Below are positions 9,100 through 18,481 of a DNA stretch of 64,000 nucleotides, in pieces. How positions within the stretch are numbered: the stretch's first letter is position 1; each line of letters starts with the position of its first letter. The stretch lies in the NCBI RefSeq assembly GCF_021287045.1, contig NZ_JAJTBG010000011.1, positions 62,001 through 126,000 of the forward strand. Direction: 5' to 3'. The notes below the pieces were generated by a model, which was not told the DNA's origin, did not search any database, and saw only the letters and a list, made by a program, of their open reading frames with translations. The translations under genes and the position numbers were made by a program. The DNA is from Oryzomicrobium sp. Lineage in GTDB: Bacteria; Pseudomonadota; Gammaproteobacteria; Burkholderiales; Rhodocyclaceae.

Positions 9100-11207
9100 C
9101 AGGGAGTGGCGTGGAGGGTGAAGCCCTGAAGCATAGCCTTCAAGCGCCCGGACGTGGCGCGCAATTCCTCGGTGGCCGTCCGGGCCTCTTCGGCGCTGGC
9201 GGTGTTGCGGGCGATCAGTTCGGCGATGTGCTCCATGTTGCCGGCCACTTCCTCGCTGGCGGCGCCCTGCTGGCGCGAGGCTTCCGAGATGTGGCTGGCC
9301 ATGGCCGCCACCTGCTGGGAGGCAGTGGTGATGCCGGCCAGGCCGGCGACGCTCTCGCGCAACATGCCGATGCCGCTGGCCACCTCGTCCTGGGCCTGGT
9401 CCATGGTGCGCACCGCCTCGCCGGCGGCGGCCTGGATCTCGCCGATGGTGGCGGCGATGTCGGCGGTGGAGTGGGTGGTGCGCTCGGCCAGCTTGCGCAC
9501 TTCGTCGGCCACCACGGCGAAGCCGCGGCCGGCCTCGCCGGCCCGGGCCGCTTCGATGGCGGCGTTGAGGGCCAGCAGGTTGGTCTGGGCGGCGATCTCC
9601 TGGATCACCTGGGTGATCTGGCCGATCTTGTCGATGGAGCGGCCCAGGGCGTCGATGGTGGTGCTGGAGGCGGTCACCGTGTCCACCACCTTCTGGGTGG
9701 CGGCCATGCTGGCGTCGATCTGCTGCTGGCTGCTTTCCACCAGCTGGCGGGCGTTGCCGGCGGCATCGGCCATTTCGGCGGCGCTGCCGGCCACGCCCTG
9801 GACCGAGTGGCTGAACTCCTCGGTGCCGGCGGCGGCGCTGGCCACCTGGTCGGCCTGGCGGGCCGACTGCTGCTGCACGGCGATCATGCGCTCCTGCAAG
9901 TCGTCGCTGCGCCCGGCGATGCCGGTGGCGGCGCTGTCGATCTTGTCGAGCATGGCCTTGAGGTGGGCCTGCATGGTGGCCAGGTTGCTGAGCAGGCGGC
10001 CGGCTTCGTCCCGGCCGTCGATGGCGATGGAGTCGGTCAGGTTGCCTTCGGCGATCCGGTCGAAGTGGCGCACGGCCCGGGACAGGGGGCGGACGATGGC
10101 CCGGGAGAGCAGCCACCAGCCGGCCAGGGCGGCCAGCAGGGAACAGGCGATGCCGGCCACGGCCAGGTTGCGGATCAGGTTGGCGCGCTGGTCGGAGTTG
10201 GCCAGGGCGTCCCGGGCGTCCTGCTGGAAGCGTTCCAGCACCTGGCCGCTGGCGGCGCTCAACTCGGCGTAGATCGGGTTGAGCTGCTTGAGCAGGTGCT
10301 CGTTGGCCGCCTGGAACTGGCTGGCGGACAGGGCGTCGATGACCGGGCGCAGGCCTTCCTTGGCGTAGCGCACGCGCAGGGTGGCGAGCTTGCCGATGGC
10401 CTCCCGGGTGGCCGGGACGGCATCGACCTGCTGCAACTGGTCGAGCAGGGCGTCGATTTCGGCCTGGTTGGCCTGGATGTGGTCCAGGTGGGTGGCCAGG
10501 GGGTGGTCGTGCAGCCGGGCGAGCGGGTTGGACGGGTCGTGTTGCAGGCCGAGCAGGGCCTGTGAACGGTTCTCCGCCAGCAGGAAGACGAGGCGCTGGG
10601 CCTTGGCCGCCGGGGCCTGGATGTGGGCCACCTGGCGATCCAGGTCGGCGTGGGTGCGCTGGATGCCGTACAGGCCCATGGCGGCGCCGATCAGCAGCAG
10701 CAGGCTCATGAAGGCGAACATGGCGCCCAGCCGTACCTGCAACGACAGGCCGGCCAGCCAGCCGGTCAGGCCGGTGCGGGCGATGGTGAAGGGGCGGGGC
10801 TTGGCCTTGAGGGCGGCGTAGAGGGCCGCGGCTTCCCGTACCTGGACCGGGTCGGGCTTGGTGCGCACCGACATGTAGCCCACGGTCTGGCCGTTCTTCT
10901 TGACCGGCACGGCAAAGGCCTCGACCCAATAGAAGTCGCCGTTCTTGCAGCGATTCTTGACCAGGCCGCGCCAGGGCAGACCGGACTTGAGGTGGCGCCA
11001 CATGTCGGCAAAGGCCTCCGGCGGCATGTCCGGGTGGCGCACCACGTTGTGGCTGCTACCGATCAGTTCGTCGCGGGTGAAACCGCTGATGGCGACGAAG
11101 GCGTCGTTGGCGTCGGTGATGACACCCTTCAGGTCGGTGGTGGAGACGAGGTAGCGGTTGGTGGGGAAGGGGATTTCGGTGGAAGTGACAGGCAGGTTGG
11201 TCTTCAA
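9099..11207 (-). CDS. PAS-domain methyl-accepting chemotaxis receptor (Aer-like)
   Basis: Aerotaxis/energy-taxis type receptor, 702 residues. An N-terminal PAS domain (about 10-120: [36 protein letters not shown]) resembles the FAD-binding Aer PAS. A first membrane helix ([22 protein letters not shown]) leads to a helical-bundle sensor segment, a second helix ([20 protein letters not shown]), a HAMP domain and a C-terminal MCP signalling domain with the conserved hairpin ([19 protein letters not shown]). I chose a TTG start (M-K-T-N-L-P-V) because AGGA lies 6 nt before it and the N-terminus then matches Aer proteins. An ATG at 11255 would add 16 residues. There is no C-terminal NWETF-like pentapeptide. 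It is the first gene of a unit continuing into dacB, ttrS and ttrR. Confidence 0.88.
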   Translation of the reverse strand: MKTNLPVTSTEIPFPTNRYLVSTTDLKGVITDANDAFVAISGFTRDELIGSSHNVVRHPDMPPEAFADMWRHLKSGLPWRGLVKNRCKNGDFYWVEAFAVPVKKNGQTVGYMSVRTKPDPVQVREAAALYAALKAKPRPFTIARTGLTGWLAGLSLQVRLGAMFAFMSLLLLIGAAMGLYGIQRTHADLDRQVAHIQAPAAKAQRLVFLLAENRSQALLGLQHDPSNPLARLHDHPLATHLDHIQANQAEIDALLDQLQQVDAVPATREAIGKLATLRVRYAKEGLRPVIDALSASQFQAANEHLLKQLNPIYAELSAASGQVLERFQQDARDALANSDQRANLIRNLAVAGIACSLLAALAGWWLLSRAIVRPLSRAVRHFDRIAEGNLTDSIAIDGRDEAGRLLSNLATMQAHLKAMLDKIDSAATGIAGRSDDLQERMIAVQQQSARQADQVASAAAGTEEFSHSVQGVAGSAAEMADAAGNARQLVESSQQQIDASMAATQKVVDTVTASSTTIDALGRSIDKIGQITQVIQEIAAQTNLLALNAAIEAARAGEAGRGFAVVADEVRKLAERTTHSTADIAATIGEIQAAAGEAVRTMDQAQDEVASGIGMLRESVAGLAGITTASQQVAAMASHISEASRQQGAASEEVAGNMEHIAELIARNTASAEEARTATEELRATSGRLKAMLQGFTLHATP

Positions 11208-11428
11208 GTTACATCCTATGCAATGCAATTTCGAATATTGTCTCCCCGTGCACATCCTACCGATATGTGCCTGATTTGCTATGACTTATGTCAGGGTGGC
11301 GTCAATAAATTCCTTAAGTGTTTTTACGGATATTTCGTTCGGTACTAAAAAAATGAAAAAACAGTCTTAATGGTTATTCCTTTGCGGCTTACCATGGCCC
11401 CATTCCCGTTTTCGATTGGACCGTTTCC
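11208..11428. other. Divergent intergenic region, chemoreceptor / metQ
   Basis: 221 bp, clearly more AT-rich than its flanks, and should hold the promoters of both divergent genes. I found no convincing -35/-10 pair, S-box (SAM) riboswitch, Met box or FNR box. The metQ ribosome site is weak (GGA 8 nt before the ATG). Confidence 0.5.
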
Positions 11429-12289
11429 ATGCGCACTTCCCGTCCCGCCGTCTCCGTCCTGGTCGCCCGCCGCCGCCTGCTCTCCCTGGCCCTGGTGCCC
11501 GTGCTCGGCGCCGCCCTGGGCCTTGGCCTGGGCAGTTCCCCGGCCCATGCCGGCGACGGCAGCGAGGCCAAGCCGTTCAAGGTCGGCGTCACCGCCGGCC
11601 CCCACGCCCAGATCCTCGAAGCCGTGAAGAAATACGCCGAAACCCAGGGTTTCAAGATCCAGATCGTCGAATTCACCGATTACGTGCAGCCCAACGCCGC
11701 CCTGGCCTCCGGCGACCTGGACGCCAACGTGTTCCAGCACAAGCCCTTCCTCGACGCCACCGTGCGCGACCGGGGCTACAAGCTGGCGGTGGCCGGCGAC
11801 GCGGTGCTGATGCAGTTCGGCGCCTACTCGAAGAAGGTCAAGCACCTCAAGGACCTGCCCAACGGCGCCAAGGTGGGCATCCCCAATGACCCGTCCAACG
11901 GCGCCCGGGGCCTGCTGCTGCTGCAAGACCAGGGGCTGATCAAGCTCAAGGCCGACAAGGGCTCCGCCGTGACCGTGCTGGACATCGTCGACAACCCCAA
12001 GAAGCTGAAGATCGTCGAACTGGAAGCGGCCCAGCTGCCCCGCTCCCTGGACGACCTGGACGCGGCCACGGTCAATTCCAACTACGCCCTGCCCGCCGGC
12101 CTGGTGCCCAGCCGCGACGCCATCGCCCTGGAAAACCCCAACACCCCTTTCGCCCGCATCGTCATCGCCGCCCGGGAGCAGGACAAGAACGCGCCGACGG
12201 TGCAAAAGTTCGTCAAGCTGTACCGCTCCGAACCGGTCAAGCAGTTCATCAACACCACCTTCAAGGGCGCCTACACGGCGTCCTGGTAA
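11429..12289 (+). CDS. metQ: MetQ/NlpA-family ABC transporter substrate-binding protein
   Basis: Periplasmic binding protein of the NlpA/MetQ family, usually serving D/L-methionine uptake by MetNI, 286 residues. An arginine-rich N-terminus and hydrophobic core end at an AHA|GDG-type signal peptidase I site (about residue 42). There is no lipobox cysteine, so unlike E. coli MetQ it should be soluble rather than a lipoprotein. The mature part opens KPFKVGVTAGPHAQILEAVKKYAE and has the family signature DYVQPNAALASGDLDANVFQHKPFLD. No metN or metI lies nearby. The next gene, 24 nt downstream, is a methionine-salvage dioxygenase, which supports a methionine-related substrate. Confidence 0.82.
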   Translation: MRTSRPAVSVLVARRRLLSLALVPVLGAALGLGLGSSPAHAGDGSEAKPFKVGVTAGPHAQILEAVKKYAETQGFKIQIVEFTDYVQPNAALASGDLDANVFQHKPFLDATVRDRGYKLAVAGDAVLMQFGAYSKKVKHLKDLPNGAKVGIPNDPSNGARGLLLLQDQGLIKLKADKGSAVTVLDIVDNPKKLKIVELEAAQLPRSLDDLDAATVNSNYALPAGLVPSRDAIALENPNTPFARIVIAAREQDKNAPTVQKFVKLYRSEPVKQFINTTFKGAYTASW

Positions 12290-12313
12290 GCCGGTAGCGA
12301 GAGGAACCGGCCC

Positions 12314-12943
12314 GTGGCCCGCCTGATCCATCCCGACGGCACCGTGGTCGCCGCCCCGGCGGCGGTGGCCCGGGCCGTGGCGGCCCTGGGCGCCCACCTG
12401 GACTGGCGCCCGCCGCCTTCGCGCATCGTCGACCTGCTGGCCAAGCCGGTGCTGGCCGAGGCGGAGAAGGCGACGGTGCTGGCGGCGGTGGATGCCCACG
12501 TCGCCCCCTGGGTCGAGCGTCTGGTGCGACGTGGGCGGGAGCGGGGCGGGCTAGGGTCTGAGGCCGCTGCCGAAGCCCCGTCCCCGGCCCCTGCACGGGA
12601 TTTGGTGGTGCTGCACGAGGGCATCCCCAACCTGGCGGCCCTGCGCGAGCAGTTCGCCACGCCCCATCGCCATGACGACGACGAGGTGCGCTACGTGGTG
12701 GACGGGGTCGGCTACTTCGGCTTCGTCGCCGCCGACGGCAGCCAGGTGCTGCTCGAAGTGGCGGCCGGGGATTATCTGGAAGTGCCGGCCGGGGCCGAGC
12801 ACTGGTTCGCCCTGGGGGCCGATCCGCGCCTCAAGGCGGTGCGCTACTTCCTTGGGGCACCGGCCTGGGAGGCAAGCTTCACGGGCACTTCCGTGATGCC
12901 TTCCCTGAAAGCCGCGCCCCTGGCCGATCTCCAGAGGGTCTAG
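12314..12943 (+). CDS. mtnD: Acireductone dioxygenase (methionine salvage)
   Basis: Cupin enzyme that converts acireductone plus O2 to the 2-keto precursor of methionine plus formate, with Fe or Ni as the metal, 209 residues. Metal ligands are visible as H-R-H-D-D-D-E (HxHxxxE) in FATPHRHDDDEVRYV, and the final histidine in PAGAEHWFALG. A GTG start is preceded by AGAGGAA at good spacing. The N-terminal ~100 residues are longer and more Ala-rich than the cupin core needs, as in other proteobacterial ARDs. Other mtn genes are not in view. The pairing with metQ suggests a small methionine uptake and salvage operon. Confidence 0.85.
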   Translation: MARLIHPDGTVVAAPAAVARAVAALGAHLDWRPPPSRIVDLLAKPVLAEAEKATVLAAVDAHVAPWVERLVRRGRERGGLGSEAAAEAPSPAPARDLVVLHEGIPNLAALREQFATPHRHDDDEVRYVVDGVGYFGFVAADGSQVLLEVAAGDYLEVPAGAEHWFALGADPRLKAVRYFLGAPAWEASFTGTSVMPSLKAAPLADLQRV

Positions 12944-12951
12944 TCCAAACG

Positions 12952-13197
12952 CTAGGACTGGCGCGGGGTTTGGGACGATGCCCCGCAAGCTTGGCCGTCC
13001 GGCACGCCGCACTTGCGCAGCACCAGGGCCAGGGGGCAGAAATTGCTCAGGCTGAACTGGAACAGGTTGGCGCCGACGAAGGCGGTTAGCCAAAGAAAGT
13101 AGGACGACACGTACAGCGGGCTGGCCGGGGCGCCCAGGGCCAGGCTGATCAGGATCATCAGGCCGGCAAAGAAGCGGATGGCACGTTCGACGGTCAT
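12952..13197 (-). CDS. DUF2892 (YgaP-like) small membrane protein
   Basis: 81-residue inner-membrane protein with two hydrophobic segments (RFFAGLMILISLALGA and YFLWLTAFVGANLFQFSL). The conserved FVGANLFQF...SNFCPLALVL pattern is that of DUF2892, the membrane part of rhodanese YgaP. The start MTVERAIRFF was chosen over an upstream ATG because AAGGAA precedes it. It is the last gene of the ArsR, AhpD-like, RND unit, 26 nt after the pump gene. DUF2892 proteins often accompany persulfide and sulfide genes, consistent with the regulator type here. No rhodanese domain is attached. It converges with mtnD, with only 8 nt between the stops. Confidence 0.75.
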   Translation of the reverse strand: MTVERAIRFFAGLMILISLALGAPASPLYVSSYFLWLTAFVGANLFQFSLSNFCPLALVLRKCGVPDGQACGASSQTPRQS

Positions 13198-13223
13198 GGC
13201 GGGTTCCTTATGAATGAGAGGGA

Positions 13224-16200
13224 TCACAGCCGCCCGCCGCGCTGGCGGTAGGCGACGAAATAGAGCAGCGGGATCACCACCAGGGTGAGCAGGGTGGAGA
13301 CGAGAATCCCGAAGATCAGCGCAATGGCGAGCCCGTTGAAGATCGGGTCGTCGAGGATGAAGAAGGCGCCGGTCATGGCCGCCAGGGCGGTCAGGGCGAT
13401 GGGCTGGGCCCGGGTGGCGGCGGAGTGCACGATGGCGTCCTTGAAGGGCACGCCGGCCTCCACTTCGAGGCGGATGAAATCCACCAGCAGGATCGAGTTG
13501 CGCACGATGATGCCGGCCAGGGCGATCATGCCGATCATGGAGGTGGCGGTGAACGGGGCGCCGAGCAGGGCGTGGCCGGGCATCACGCCGATCAGGGTGA
13601 GGGGGATCGGCGCCATGATCACCAGGGGCGCCAGGTAGGAGCCGAAGTGGGCCACCACCAGCAGGTAGATGAGGATCAGCCCCACGGCGTAGGCGGCGCC
13701 CATGTCGCGGAAGGTTTCATAGGTGATCTGCCATTCCCCGTCCCACTTCAGGCCGTAGCCCCGGTAGGCGTCGTCGGCCTGGCGGATGAAGGTCTCGGCG
13801 ACCGGGCCGCCGTCCGGGGCGACGATTTCGCCGATGCCCGAACGCAGGGCGAACATGCCGTAGAGGGGGCTGTCCGGCAGGCCGGCGCGGGTTTTTCCGT
13901 CACCGTAGTCGGAAACGTCGCCCATCACGTAGGTCAGCGGCAGGCCGTCCTTGCGGTAGCGGGCCTCGTCCACCGTGGCCGGGCGGGGGCTGACCAGCTC
14001 GCGGATCGGCACCAGGGCGCCGCCGGCGCCGCGCACGGTGAGGGCGAGCAGGTCCTGGTCGTTGCCCCGGGATGAATCGGGCAGGCGCAGTTGCAGGGGC
14101 ACCGGGTACTTGGCGCCATCGCGCAGGTAGGTCACGTCCTCGCCGGCCAGGCCCGCCGCCAGGGTGGCGACGATGGCCTGCTGGCTGACCCCGGCCCGGG
14201 CCGCCTTGTCCTTGTCTACCACCAGCAGGGTCTTGGGCGCCGGGGCGTTGTGAGTGCTGTCCACGTCCACCACCCCGCTCGTCTGCTGGAACACCCGGCG
14301 CACCGCTTCGGCCATTTGGTTACGCCCGGCCTCGCTCGGCCCGGTGATCTCGGCGACGATGGGCGAGAGCACCGGCGGGCCCGGCGGCACTTCCACCACC
14401 TTGACCCGGGCGCCGTAGCTGGCGCCGATGGCGGCCAGGGCCGGGCGCACCCGCTGGGCGATGGCGTGGCTCTGGGCGCTGCGGTGGTGCTTGTCGGCCA
14501 GGTTGACCTGGATGTCACCCACCTCGCCGCCGTCGCGCAGGTAGTACTGGCGCACCAGACCGTTGAAGTTGATTGGCGCGCTGGTGCCGGCGTAGGCCTG
14601 GTAATCGGCCACCTCGGGCACCGTGGCCAGGTAGGCGGTCATCTCGCCCAGGGCCGCGGCGGTGGTTTCCAGGGGCGTGCCGTTGGGCAGGTCCACCACC
14701 ACCTGGACCTCGGACTTGTTGTCGAAGGGCAGCATCTTCAACACCACCCATTGCACCGCCGGCAGGGCCAGGGAGAGGGCGATCAGCCCGGCCACCGCCA
14801 GCCCCAGGCGGCGGCGCTGGCGCGGCCCCCGGGCGTCGTCGAGGAAGGGGGCGAAGACCTTGGCGGCCAGGGGCTGCAGCTTGGCCGCCAGGCCGTCGTG
14901 ATGGGCCGCCTGCTTGGGCAGCCAGCGCGCCGCCAGCCAGGGAGTGACGACGAAGGCCACCGCCAGGGAGATCACCATGCCCATGGAGGCGTTGATCGGG
15001 ATCGGGCTCATGTAGGGGCCCATCAGGCCGCTGACGAAGGCCATCGGCAAGAGCGCGGCGATCACCGTCAGGGTGGCCAGTATGGTGGGGCCGCCCACCT
15101 CGTCCACCGCCCGGGGGATGAGGGCCAGGAGCGGCGCCTCCGGGTCGAGCAGGCGGTGGCGGTGGATGTTTTCCACCACCACGATGGCGTCGTCCACCAG
15201 GATGCCGATGGAAAAGATCAGGGCGAACAGGGACACCCGGTTGAGGGTGAAGCCCCAGGCCCAGGAGGCGAACAGGGTGGCCATCAGGGTGAGGATCACT
15301 GCCAGGCCGACGATGCCCGCCTCGCGCCGGCCCAGGGCCAGGGCCACCAGGGCCACCACCGAGGCGGTGGCGAAGAGCAGTTTGTGGATCAGCTTCTGGG
15401 CCTTGTCGTTGGCCGTCTCGCCGTAGTTGCGCGTGATCGCCACCTCCACGCCCTCGGGCAGCAGGGTGTTGTGCAGGGCATCGACACGCTTGAGCAAGGC
15501 ATCGGCCACCTGCACCGCGTTCTCGCCGGGCTTCTTGGTGATGGCCAGGGTGACGGCGGGGTGGTCGGCACCGGGAGGGATGGCCTTGTCGGTGCCGGCG
15601 GCAGCGGCTTCGCCCTGGGCCGCAGCCGGCCCGGTGCCGTGCCAGACGTAGCGGGTCGCCGGAGCCGGGCCGTCGCTGAGATTGGCCACATCGCGCAGGA
15701 ACACCGGCTTGCCGCTATGGACGCCCACCACCACCTCGCCCACGGCGGCGGCACTGTCGAGATAGGGACCCACCTCGACGGCCAGGCGTTGGGCGCCCCG
15801 GTCGGTGGGCACCAGCAGGTCGCCGGCGGGCAAGTTGGCGTTGGCCCCGGCCAGGGCCTGGCGCAGGTCGGCCACGGTGAGCCCCTGGGCGGCCAGGCGC
15901 TGGGGGTCGAGTTCGATGCCGATGGTGCGGTGCGGGCCGCCGTAGGTGGTCACTTCCCGGGTGCCGGGCACCCGTTTCAATTCCGCTTCCAGGCTGTGGG
16001 CCACCTGCTCCAGCACCAGGGGCGAGGCCGTGCTGCCTTGGCTATCCCGGGCGAACAGGGTGAGGGTGACGATGGGCACGTCGTCGATGCCCTTGGGCTT
16101 GATCAGGGGCGGCAGGGTGCCCAGGTTGGCGGGCAGCCAGTCGCCGTGGGAGTGGATGGTGTCGTAGAGGCGCACCAGGGCCTCGGTGCGCGGCACCCCC

Positions 16201-16526
16201 ACCTGGAACTGCACGGTAAGCACCGCCAGCCCGGGGCGGGAGACGGCGTAGAGGTGGTCGATGCCGGCCATCTGGCCGAGCACCTGCTCCGCCGGCTGGG
16301 CCACCTGGGCCTCCACGTCGGCAGAGCTGGCGCCGGGGAAGGGCACCAGCACGTTGGCCATGGTGACGTTGATCTGGGGCTCTTCCTCCCGGGGCGTCAC
16401 CAGCACGGCGAACAGGCCGAGCAGCAGCGCGGTCAGGGCGATCAGCGGGGTGATGCGGGCATTCTGGAAGTAGGCGGCCAGCCGCCCGGCCAGGCCCAGG
16501 CGGTCGACGTCGTGCGCCGCGCTCAT
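13224..16526 (-). CDS. RND-family efflux transporter permease subunit
   Basis: Inner-membrane proton-driven pump of the AcrB/hydrophobe-type RND superfamily, 1100 residues, a full-length two-repeat permease. The first helix is at about residues 25-45 (ITPLIALTALLLGLFAVLV). TM4 carries the double aspartate (GILVDDAIVVVEN) needed for proton relay. Large periplasmic loops lie after TM1 and TM7, and the C-terminal half has the matching set of helices (AGIIVRNSILLVDF). It overlaps the adaptor gene by ATGA. There is no outer-membrane TolC-type partner nearby. The exported substrate is not evident; the operon context suggests a sulfur- or thiol-related compound, by inference only. Confidence 0.88.
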   Translation of the reverse strand: MSAAHDVDRLGLAGRLAAYFQNARITPLIALTALLLGLFAVLVTPREEEPQINVTMANVLVPFPGASSADVEAQVAQPAEQVLGQMAGIDHLYAVSRPGLAVLTVQFQVGVPRTEALVRLYDTIHSHGDWLPANLGTLPPLIKPKGIDDVPIVTLTLFARDSQGSTASPLVLEQVAHSLEAELKRVPGTREVTTYGGPHRTIGIELDPQRLAAQGLTVADLRQALAGANANLPAGDLLVPTDRGAQRLAVEVGPYLDSAAAVGEVVVGVHSGKPVFLRDVANLSDGPAPATRYVWHGTGPAAAQGEAAAAGTDKAIPPGADHPAVTLAITKKPGENAVQVADALLKRVDALHNTLLPEGVEVAITRNYGETANDKAQKLIHKLLFATASVVALVALALGRREAGIVGLAVILTLMATLFASWAWGFTLNRVSLFALIFSIGILVDDAIVVVENIHRHRLLDPEAPLLALIPRAVDEVGGPTILATLTVIAALLPMAFVSGLMGPYMSPIPINASMGMVISLAVAFVVTPWLAARWLPKQAAHHDGLAAKLQPLAAKVFAPFLDDARGPRQRRRLGLAVAGLIALSLALPAVQWVVLKMLPFDNKSEVQVVVDLPNGTPLETTAAALGEMTAYLATVPEVADYQAYAGTSAPINFNGLVRQYYLRDGGEVGDIQVNLADKHHRSAQSHAIAQRVRPALAAIGASYGARVKVVEVPPGPPVLSPIVAEITGPSEAGRNQMAEAVRRVFQQTSGVVDVDSTHNAPAPKTLLVVDKDKAARAGVSQQAIVATLAAGLAGEDVTYLRDGAKYPVPLQLRLPDSSRGNDQDLLALTVRGAGGALVPIRELVSPRPATVDEARYRKDGLPLTYVMGDVSDYGDGKTRAGLPDSPLYGMFALRSGIGEIVAPDGGPVAETFIRQADDAYRGYGLKWDGEWQITYETFRDMGAAYAVGLILIYLLVVAHFGSYLAPLVIMAPIPLTLIGVMPGHALLGAPFTATSMIGMIALAGIIVRNSILLVDFIRLEVEAGVPFKDAIVHSAATRAQPIALTALAAMTGAFFILDDPIFNGLAIALIFGILVSTLLTLVVIPLLYFVAYRQRGGRL

Positions 16527-17629
16527 CGCGGCGTCCCGGCCGGGGCCTGGCGGGTGGCGGCTTCGGGATCGAGGGCGACCCGCTCGCCAGTCTTGAGTCC
16601 GGCCAGGATCGGCACGCTGCCGTCGGCCAGGGCGACGCCGGGGCGGACATAGCGCAGCCGGGGGCGTTGGGCGGCATCGAGCACATACACGGCGGTCAAT
16701 TCGCCGCGTCGCACCAGGGCCTTGCCCGGCACGGTGAGGGGAGCGGCCTCGGCCTTGCCGGCGGCCAGGGGAAAGGCCACCCGGGCGAAGGTGCCGGGGG
16801 GCAGTCGCTGCACCTCGGCGCCGGCGGGCAGGTCGAGGCGCACGGTGCGGGTCTGGGCCAGGGGGTCGGTGCTGGGCAGCCAGGTGACCTTGCTCGGGGT
16901 CAGGCGCAGCGGGGCGGCACCGTCCGGGGCAATGGCGATCTCGGGCAGGGCGTCGCGCCGCACCCGCTCGGCCACCGTGGCCGGCACCGTGGCGGTGACG
17001 CGCAGGGCGGAGGGGTCGTAGACCGTGAGCAAGGGCTTGCCCGGCACCGCCACGTCGCCCCGCTCCGTATCCACCTGCGATACCCAGCCGGCAAACGGCG
17101 CGGTGAGGCGGTACAGCCCGGCCTGGGCGGCAGCGGCGCCCGCCGAGGCGATCTGGGCCCGGGCCTGGGCCTCGGCGCTACGGAACTTGGCTTCGGCCTG
17201 GTCCAGGGCGGCGGCGGAGAGGAACTTCTGGGCCGCCAGGGCCTGGGCCCGGGCGTATTCCTGACGGGCCTGGACCCGCTGGGCCTCGGCGGCGGCGATC
17301 TGGGCGTGGGCGGCGGCGGCCTGGTCGGCGGCAGCCTTGCCCTCGACCTGCAACAGCATCTGCCCGGCGGCCACCCGGTCGCCGGCCAGCACCTTGAGCT
17401 CGGTCACGGCGCCGGCCACCGGCACCGCCAGGGCCGCCTGGCGCACTGCTTCGACCCGGGCCTCGGCCTGGTAGGCGGCTGCGTCCATCCGACTGCCCAC
17501 GGTGATGGCGGCCAGGGGGGGCGGAGTTGCTTCGCCCGCCCGAGCCGGCGAGGCCAGCGGAGCGATCAGGAACGCCGCCAGCAGGGCAAGGCGGCGGGCG
17601 GCGGGGCATCGGGAGGGCTGGATGGGCAT
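16523..17629 (-). CDS. RND efflux periplasmic adaptor subunit
   Basis: Membrane-fusion protein of the HlyD/AcrA type that links the pump to an outer-membrane channel, 368 residues. A signal peptide ends near LASPARAG. The lipoyl half-motifs (VPVAGAVTELKVLAGDRVAAGQMLLQVEG and LTAPFAGWVSQVDTERGDVAVPGKPL) flank an Ala/Gln-rich alpha-hairpin of about 75 residues. The C-terminal part is the beta-barrel and membrane-proximal domain. No lipobox is seen. I used the ATG at 17629 (MPIQPS), which leaves a sensible signal peptide; an in-frame ATG 51 nt upstream would extend it. The stop overlaps the permease start by 4 nt. Confidence 0.87.
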   Translation of the reverse strand: MPIQPSRCPAARRLALLAAFLIAPLASPARAGEATPPPLAAITVGSRMDAAAYQAEARVEAVRQAALAVPVAGAVTELKVLAGDRVAAGQMLLQVEGKAAADQAAAAHAQIAAAEAQRVQARQEYARAQALAAQKFLSAAALDQAEAKFRSAEAQARAQIASAGAAAAQAGLYRLTAPFAGWVSQVDTERGDVAVPGKPLLTVYDPSALRVTATVPATVAERVRRDALPEIAIAPDGAAPLRLTPSKVTWLPSTDPLAQTRTVRLDLPAGAEVQRLPPGTFARVAFPLAAGKAEAAPLTVPGKALVRRGELTAVYVLDAAQRPRLRYVRPGVALADGSVPILAGLKTGERVALDPEAATRQAPAGTPR

Positions 17630-17723
17630 GGGACGGCGTGGATGGCTTGGGGCTGCCCCGTCCCGCGCCAGTTGGGGCATCGGTGCGGAGAGGGGAGTTA
17701 ATGCGAAAGCGAGTACAGAACGC

Positions 17724-18068
17724 TCAGACGGCGAATTCTTCGTAGGCCTTGAGGGCGTGGGCGGCGTACATCAGGGACGGGCCGCCGCCCATGTACACGG
17801 CGGTGCCCAGCACTTCCTCCACTTCGGCCCGGGTGGCGCCGAGCTTGACCAGGGTCTGGACGTGGAAACCGATGCAGTCGTCGCAGCGGCTGGCCACGGC
17901 GATGCCCAGGGCAACGAATTCCTTGGTCTTCTTCTCCAGGGCGCCGTCCTTGATGGCGGCCTGGGCCAGTTGGGAAAAGCCGGCCATCACTTCGGATTGG
18001 CTCTGGCGCAGCTTGGCGAGCTGGGCGGACACATCCTGGGTGAGGGACTTGTGGGACTGGATCGACAT
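17724..18068 (-). CDS. AhpD-like carboxymuconolactone decarboxylase family protein
   Basis: Small all-alpha CMD-fold protein of 114 residues. The redox motif C62-D-D-C65 followed by H69 (RCDDCIGFH) is the AhpD-type thiol pair with its proton-relay histidine, so a thiol peroxidase or disulfide-exchange role is more likely than lactone decarboxylation. The C-terminal helix AVYMGGGPSLMYAAHALKAY is typical of the family. It lies 63 nt after the ArsR-type regulator and upstream of the RND adaptor. Together with the regulator's cysteine layout, this suggests handling of reactive sulfur or peroxide stress. Confidence 0.85.
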   Translation of the reverse strand: MSIQSHKSLTQDVSAQLAKLRQSQSEVMAGFSQLAQAAIKDGALEKKTKEFVALGIAVASRCDDCIGFHVQTLVKLGATRAEVEEVLGTAVYMGGGPSLMYAAHALKAYEEFAV

Positions 18069-18131
18069 GGGGGCACCTGGTGTGAAGGAAGGAAAAGGAA
18101 AAGAGGGGAAAGAGCTTCAGGGGAAAGAGCC

Positions 18132-18479
18132 TCAGGCGCCGCAGGAGCGCTTGAGCACGTAGAGGATGTCGGCCACGTCGGGACGGGCCAGGGAATAGAA
18201 GACGGCCTGGGCCTGGCGGCGGCTCTTCACCAGCCCTTCGCCGCGCAGCACCGTCAGGTGCTGGGAGAAGGCCGATTGGCTGAGGGCCGAGGCTCGGGCC
18301 AGTTCCCCCGCCGAACATTCGCCGGCGAGCAGGCGGCACAGGATCAGCAGCCGCTCCTCGTGGGCCATGGCCTTGAGCAGGCGCGCCGCCAGCTCCGCGT
18401 TGGGCCGCAAATCGCGCAGCAGCGCCGCGGCTTGGTCGGCATCGGGGAGTGGCGAAGAGCCGGTATCCGTGTATTGCAT
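18132..18479 (-). CDS. ArsR/SmtB-family regulator, likely persulfide sensor (BigR/SqrR-like)
   Basis: Winged-helix repressor of 115 residues. The DNA-recognition region is GELARASALSQSAFSQHLTVLRGEGLVKSR in the order expected for ArsR proteins. Cys48 (LLILCRLL) and Cys113 (LKRSCGA) sit 65 residues apart, close to the pair that forms a tetrasulfide bridge in BigR and SqrR; Cys55 is an extra one. There is no ArsR-type CVCDLC metal site. The ATG is only 2 nt from a perfect AT-rich palindrome at 18482-18509 and has no Shine-Dalgarno sequence, so autoregulation and perhaps a leaderless transcript are likely. It heads the unit ending in the DUF2892 gene. Confidence 0.82.
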   Translation of the reverse strand: MQYTDTGSSPLPDADQAAALLRDLRPNAELAARLLKAMAHEERLLILCRLLAGECSAGELARASALSQSAFSQHLTVLRGEGLVKSRRQAQAVFYSLARPDVADILYVLKRSCGA

Positions 18480-18481
18480 TT

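Noticed and set aside
11253-11255. ATG start for the PAS chemoreceptor
   Set aside because: It adds a 16-residue Cys-containing leader not seen in Aer-like proteins, while the TTG at 11207 has a well-placed AGGA.
11208-11428. SAM riboswitch or FNR box upstream of metQ or the chemoreceptor
   Set aside because: No S-box-like helices and no TTGAT-N4-ATCAA site were found.
12944-12962. Terminator between mtnD and the DUF2892 gene
   Set aside because: A short AGTCC/GGACT hairpin exists, but it overlaps the stop codons and has no T-run.
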